Origin: Argentina anserina
Lineage: Eukaryota > Streptophyta > Magnoliopsida > Rosales > Rosaceae
Direction of reading: 5' to 3'
Assembly (NCBI RefSeq): GCF_933775445.1
Contig: NC_065878.1
Span: 5,788,001-5,852,000, forward strand
DNA: 64,000 nucleotides
This document shows, in pieces, positions 60,398-64,000 of the stretch. The notes beneath the pieces were generated by a model. It was not told the DNA's origin. It saw nothing but the letters and a program-made list of their open reading frames with translations, and did no database searches. Each line of letters begins with the position of its first letter. Positions within the stretch are counted from its first letter, which is position 1. The position numbers were made by a program, and so were the translations under genes.

Positions 60398-63300
60398 AAT
60401 CATATGCTTTCTATATTACATAAAATCGACCACTTTGCAGGTCTTTTCTTTGCAGAACATCGAGATCACCATTTTGAGTATGTTTGCAGTATAGCTTAAT
60501 CTTCCAAGTTAGCCTACGACTCTTATGAAAAGATTTGTTGATCTCCTTGTGCCAAACACAAGTCCTTGCAATCTTGCAAGCAATGAGCGGTGGGCCCAGC
60601 ATTTTTGCAGTTGTGACTTTGTGTGCACTAAATTTTTTTCTCAGATAAGTCAAAGAGCCTCGAAAATAGAAGCCAAGACCTAGTATTTGCGATATTTTGT
60701 TTCATACATTTTCTCAGACAAAAAACGAAGATGAACGCAAAAAAAGTTAATGTATTTAGGCCCCAATTTCAGGAATTGCACACGCTTATGTTTTCAAAAG
60801 CAGACATAAGTAATCAACCCATACCCAGCTAGAAACCATACCAGTAATTAAGAAAAAAAAAATTAGAAACACCAATCCGTAGCACCCATATATCTTTTGA
60901 AAAAGGAGATTCAACAGAGTAGCATGTATATGTATATGACCTGGGCATAGCTTCTTCTTGACACAAGTGTGTCCAACCTAGACCAAGAACCCAAGACTGA
61001 AGTGTAGCTTGTCTAAAATTCCCTTTTTTGCCCCACTGCTTTTAATAATGGTGTAATTTCAGTTGTGTTAAAAAGCTTGATGTCAAAATGTGATAGGTCT
61101 TACGAGATATAGCTACAGTAAGGCTTGAGGGGGGTTAACAGTCTAGACAATCTCACTCAAACCCCTACTATCATAAGATTGACAGGGGCCTTCTGGCGAG
61201 GAATCTCTTTTTCGGTCATTTAAAGGTATCTCCCACTAGACTAAATTTTTGTTAACTCCAAGATCATCGATTGGCTGAAAATTTGCAGAATTCATATACT
61301 CACGGAGACCTAAAAATAAAACATCGGCTTCATTACCAAATATAACATTAAAATAAATAAAACGTAGAGATGCTGATATGTGATCAAAAAGTTAGACTGA
61401 TAAGGGATCCCTTAAAATGGCAAGTAAAGCTAGTGGAAGGGCGCTCATTATATTGAATCACCATGACTAAATCAACAATATAATTCTTTATAAAGAGAAA
61501 TTTTCTTCAAAAGATATTACCATTACGGCTTTACCCCATTATGTCATGATTCCTAATTACTTGATTCTACAACTAAAAATATCATCACTGATTTTTTAAG
61601 GCCAATTATTACTCTCTAAAACGGCTCAGACTGCTGCTATAGAGATAAATCGACAAAACTTTTCTGATTTTAGGTTAATAATTTTATCTTTCATGGATCC
61701 AGAGGATTAAACCCTTTTCCTATCCCCTTTCTAATTAAATCAATGATACCGATTAAAACAAATTGAGTAAGAAGAAAATCTCTATCAGTATCTTCATGAG
61801 TGCTTTTCTGATGCTAAGAAGCCTGCACAGTTGGTCCGGTTTATCACAACCCTAACTCTAATTTATCAATGTCAACTAAACGAACTAATTCAACCTGATA
61901 CTTCACCCTTTTTCAGATTTTTGATACAATGAACAGGCAACATTTATCTTAACCTTCATTTAATAACTAATGAAAGAGGAGCATCCTGCACAAATAAATG
62001 TAAGATGTTTTGGCAGAAATGACCTACAGATGCCTATAACTTTTATATTTCTAAGCCAGGGACAGTATCAGTGTAGTAGACAGCCTATGTGCGTAAAAAT
62101 AAGAAGTGGAGATCCATGAAGCAGCAAACTCAAAAGAGCCATTTATCACTTGTGCGTATGTGAGTATGTGTGCATGCCTATTGGAATCTTCCGGTGTTCG
62201 ATTATACCTTAGCAAAAGTATACTGTTCAAGAACCTTCTCTTCCAGCCCAGAAAAAGACATCACTAGGTCTTGTATGTCACTATCCTCTTCCTCTCTTTC
62301 CCTATCACAGAAAAAAGAAAAATAGCAAGTTATCTACGCATCTGTAAAAAGATAGGACAAGAATTAGTTGGCAGCACTGCCATTTCATCCCTTATACTCA
62401 AGCGAAATCAAAAAACATCTTATTGCCGATTACCATGGTGCATTGGAGCAAATATTTTTTTGCAAAAGAAAAAATGAAAACAAATAAGATACATAAAAAA
62501 CTACGATACAATATCTTTGCTCATCTTATAATTCTACCCAAGCCATTACCAATTTATGTCATATTCTACCTGACTAGTTTGACTGTTTCATTGTGGGAAT
62601 TTGAAGAAAAGAGCAAAAACTGCAAACTGTACTCTAAAAAATCTTTTTGAGGGGAAATCAATTCCACGTGGTATCACAGCAAAATAATGAGTAAAGGACT
62701 TTCTTCAAACATACAGACCGTTCCACCCAAGACAAATCACATGCAATTCATTTTGTTGATTAGTGGCAACCCATACAGCCCATGGATGCAGCCCCATTTA
62801 ACTGAACCGTACAGTGATCATATCTAATGGTTCCTCAAAGTTTTGGCATCAATAACAACCGCAATGGAATTTCTGGTTCATCGACTCGCACTTCAAGGTT
62901 TCAAATGGGTTACAGACACCATTTATCATAACTCAACCAGTTGATCACATGCAAGAAACACCATGATATTTCTACAGTACCATGCAGATGGGACAACTTA
63001 GGGATTACACACCTCGACTGTAACCAGATATGTTTGTAGTTGTTGTACAACTCATAAGAAAGCTCGTCTTTGCAATAGCCAATATTACTTAAGACTATTA
63101 ACAACTGTTGATGTGGACCCACAACGCTTCCCCTGAGATCAAATATTAGCTTCTCTTCTAAGTTCTGTGAATATCCATTTTCTACATGTGAACTTCCTTT
63201 GCTTGATCTGTTTTGAGCAAGCTCACTACCTATACGCTCCAAGTGACCTGATTAATGTCAATGCAAGCATCATGACAGCACATAATGATATTAAACATTA

Positions 63301-63448
63301 TGAATTTAAATTTGCAACCTCATTCATCATACCTGCAAAATCCAAAATACAGTTCAAAAAAGCAAGTCTGACGGATTCTTGTATTTCTTGAAGTTGTGCA
63401 AACATATCTTCTGACCTTGCTGCCTCACTTCTTAATGTTTGAATCATC
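58332..63448 (-). CDS. SEC5: Exocyst complex subunit SEC5, 3' part
   Basis: SEC5 is a subunit of the exocyst, the octameric complex that tethers secretory vesicles to the plasma membrane. Eight exons on the minus strand, all GT-AG and in phase: 63448-63333 (MIQTLRSEAARSEDMFAQLQ), 63247-63013 (LIFDLRGSVVGPHQQLL), 62301-62208 (EEDSDIQDLVMSFSGLEEKV), 59957-59877 (SNYMLDSGVQWWGAAPAVK), 59792-59736 (VRDAAVELLHTLVAVHAE), 59533-59384 (PLLDKTLGILVEGLIDTF; NGFCQLMLE), 59031-58816 (LEYFETILNPYFTPDAREAL; NPGHNRRATRGSEDA), 58553-58332 (ELLQAELERTHINTACFVES, ending SRNRRR and TGA). Exon sums give about 323 uninterrupted codons, so this part is intact. The N-terminal exons lie beyond base 64,000. The 2.25-kb intron 59,958-62,207 is unusually long for the gene. 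Confidence 0.95.
59958..62207 (-). other. Long SEC5 intron with CT microsatellite
   Basis: 2.25-kb intron between well-supported exons. It holds a pure CT run of about 30 units (60,334-60,395). No coding frame is convincing. No clear terminal repeats of a transposon were found, although the length suggests an old insertion. Confidence 0.6.
62302..63012 (-). other. SEC5 intron
   Basis: AT-rich intron of 711 bp between in-phase exons; nothing else is seen in it. Confidence 0.6.
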
Positions 63449-64000
63449 CTAAAAATTAATAAATAGTGAACACAATGAAAAGAAGTTCAAGACAATTTTC
63501 AGCAAAACCAGTAAAATAAGACATACAACATCCAAGCAAATAGCAGGTTTATCAAACCATCATGTCATGTTATTAATTCAGCATCAGGGCTGTCCATTCT
63601 ATTGTCAAAACAACTAGACGTTTTACTCGATGTTAGTGCTTTGGCAGGACTAAATCACCAATAGAATGGACAGCCCTCACCCATATGTACAGAATTTTTC
63701 ATCATAGCAGCAAAGATATTATAGGACCAAAGATGGCCTCACACAACACCCAACTTCCTGCAAGTGAAATATGGTTATCTTTTGTTACTTCATGACGAAA
63801 TTAAAACCTCTTTAAGCAGCGACAAGCACTTGGAAGCTGCAAAGTGGAATTACGCCTTTATCTAGCTTGTTAATTACAAATTCAGGTACAAAATCGTACG
63901 ATATCAACTTTCATCTTTATGTTGCTTCACCATTGATCAAGCGCTATGGTTCTCACTCCTTTCAGAAAACGTGTAAATGGACACAAACTTCAAGGTTGTG
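63449..64000 (-). other. SEC5 intron, running off the window
   Basis: The exon that should precede 63,448 is not found before the window ends, so this is at least 552 bp of intron. It contains a miniature inverted-repeat element at 63,587-63,676. Confidence 0.6.
63587..63676. mobile_element. 90-bp MITE with perfect 18-bp TIRs
   Basis: GGGCTGTCCATTCTATTG (63,587-63,604) and CAATAGAATGGACAGCCC (63,659-63,676) are exact reverse complements. TCA flanks both sides (63,584-63,586 and 63,677-63,679). Perfect TIRs suggest recent mobility or a conserved hairpin. The superfamily is unclear; a 3-bp duplication would suit a PIF/Harbinger or CACTA relative. Confidence 0.85.

Overview
This window is repeat-rich nuclear DNA from a flowering plant, most likely a eudicot. 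The signs are GT-AG introns in host genes, plant-specific LTR-retrotransposon lineages (Tat, Athila, Tekay-like, Copia), Mutator-like and hAT DNA transposons, and plant versions of conserved eukaryotic genes. I cannot name the species.

Host genes. Two conserved single-function genes frame the window, both on the minus strand. At 3,933-7,225 is splicing factor 3A subunit 3 (SF3A3, ATROPOS in Arabidopsis): eleven exons, all in phase except for one missing base in exon 3. At 58,332-64,000 is the 3' part of exocyst subunit SEC5: eight clean exons, with the 5' end beyond the window. Between them lie relics. A family-1 glycosyltransferase pseudogene (17,660-18,210 plus 31,584-32,400, plus strand) is split by a 13.4-kb retrotransposon. 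An unidentified minus-strand gene remnant (about 35,390-39,420) has an exon broken by a hAT element.

Mobile DNA, left to right. 1-185 is a rearranged LTR fragment. 1,144-3,655 is a probable TIR element. 7,556-14,943 is an old Copia element (TSD TTATT) holding a 1.17-kb solo LTR (13,356-14,520). 14,949-17,659 is non-coding and carries a 12-bp TGTCACA array. 18,211-31,583 is a full-length Tat-lineage Ty3 element, read on the minus strand, with gag, protease, RT, two RNase H regions, integrase and an antisense extra gene that has its own TATA box and intron. It holds two further insertions: a solo LTR inside its 3' LTR and another inside pol. 32,401-32,929 is a small TIR element. 33,280-34,857 is LTR-like. 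36,205-38,698 is a hAT element containing a second TIR element with a captured MAP-kinase exon. 39,705-44,082 is a decayed Athila-type element. 44,083-51,429 is a Tekay-like chromovirus derivative without pol, with another solo LTR inside one LTR. About 51,430-57,300 is a decayed Mutator-like element (MULE).

The most interesting signal is in that MULE. Its transposase introns, leader and 3' non-coding space all carry 12-bp-phased arrays of TGTCACA or its reverse complement TGTGACA, while the coding exons do not. A similar array of about 30 units sits 36 kb away at 15,304-15,670. This resembles the motif arrays recognised by VANC anti-silencing proteins of Arabidopsis VANDAL MULEs, but with a different motif. 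It is my best candidate for an undescribed system. The other notable points are the SF3A3 frameshift, the spliced antisense gene of the Tat element, and the nested hAT/TIR element with captured kinase sequence.
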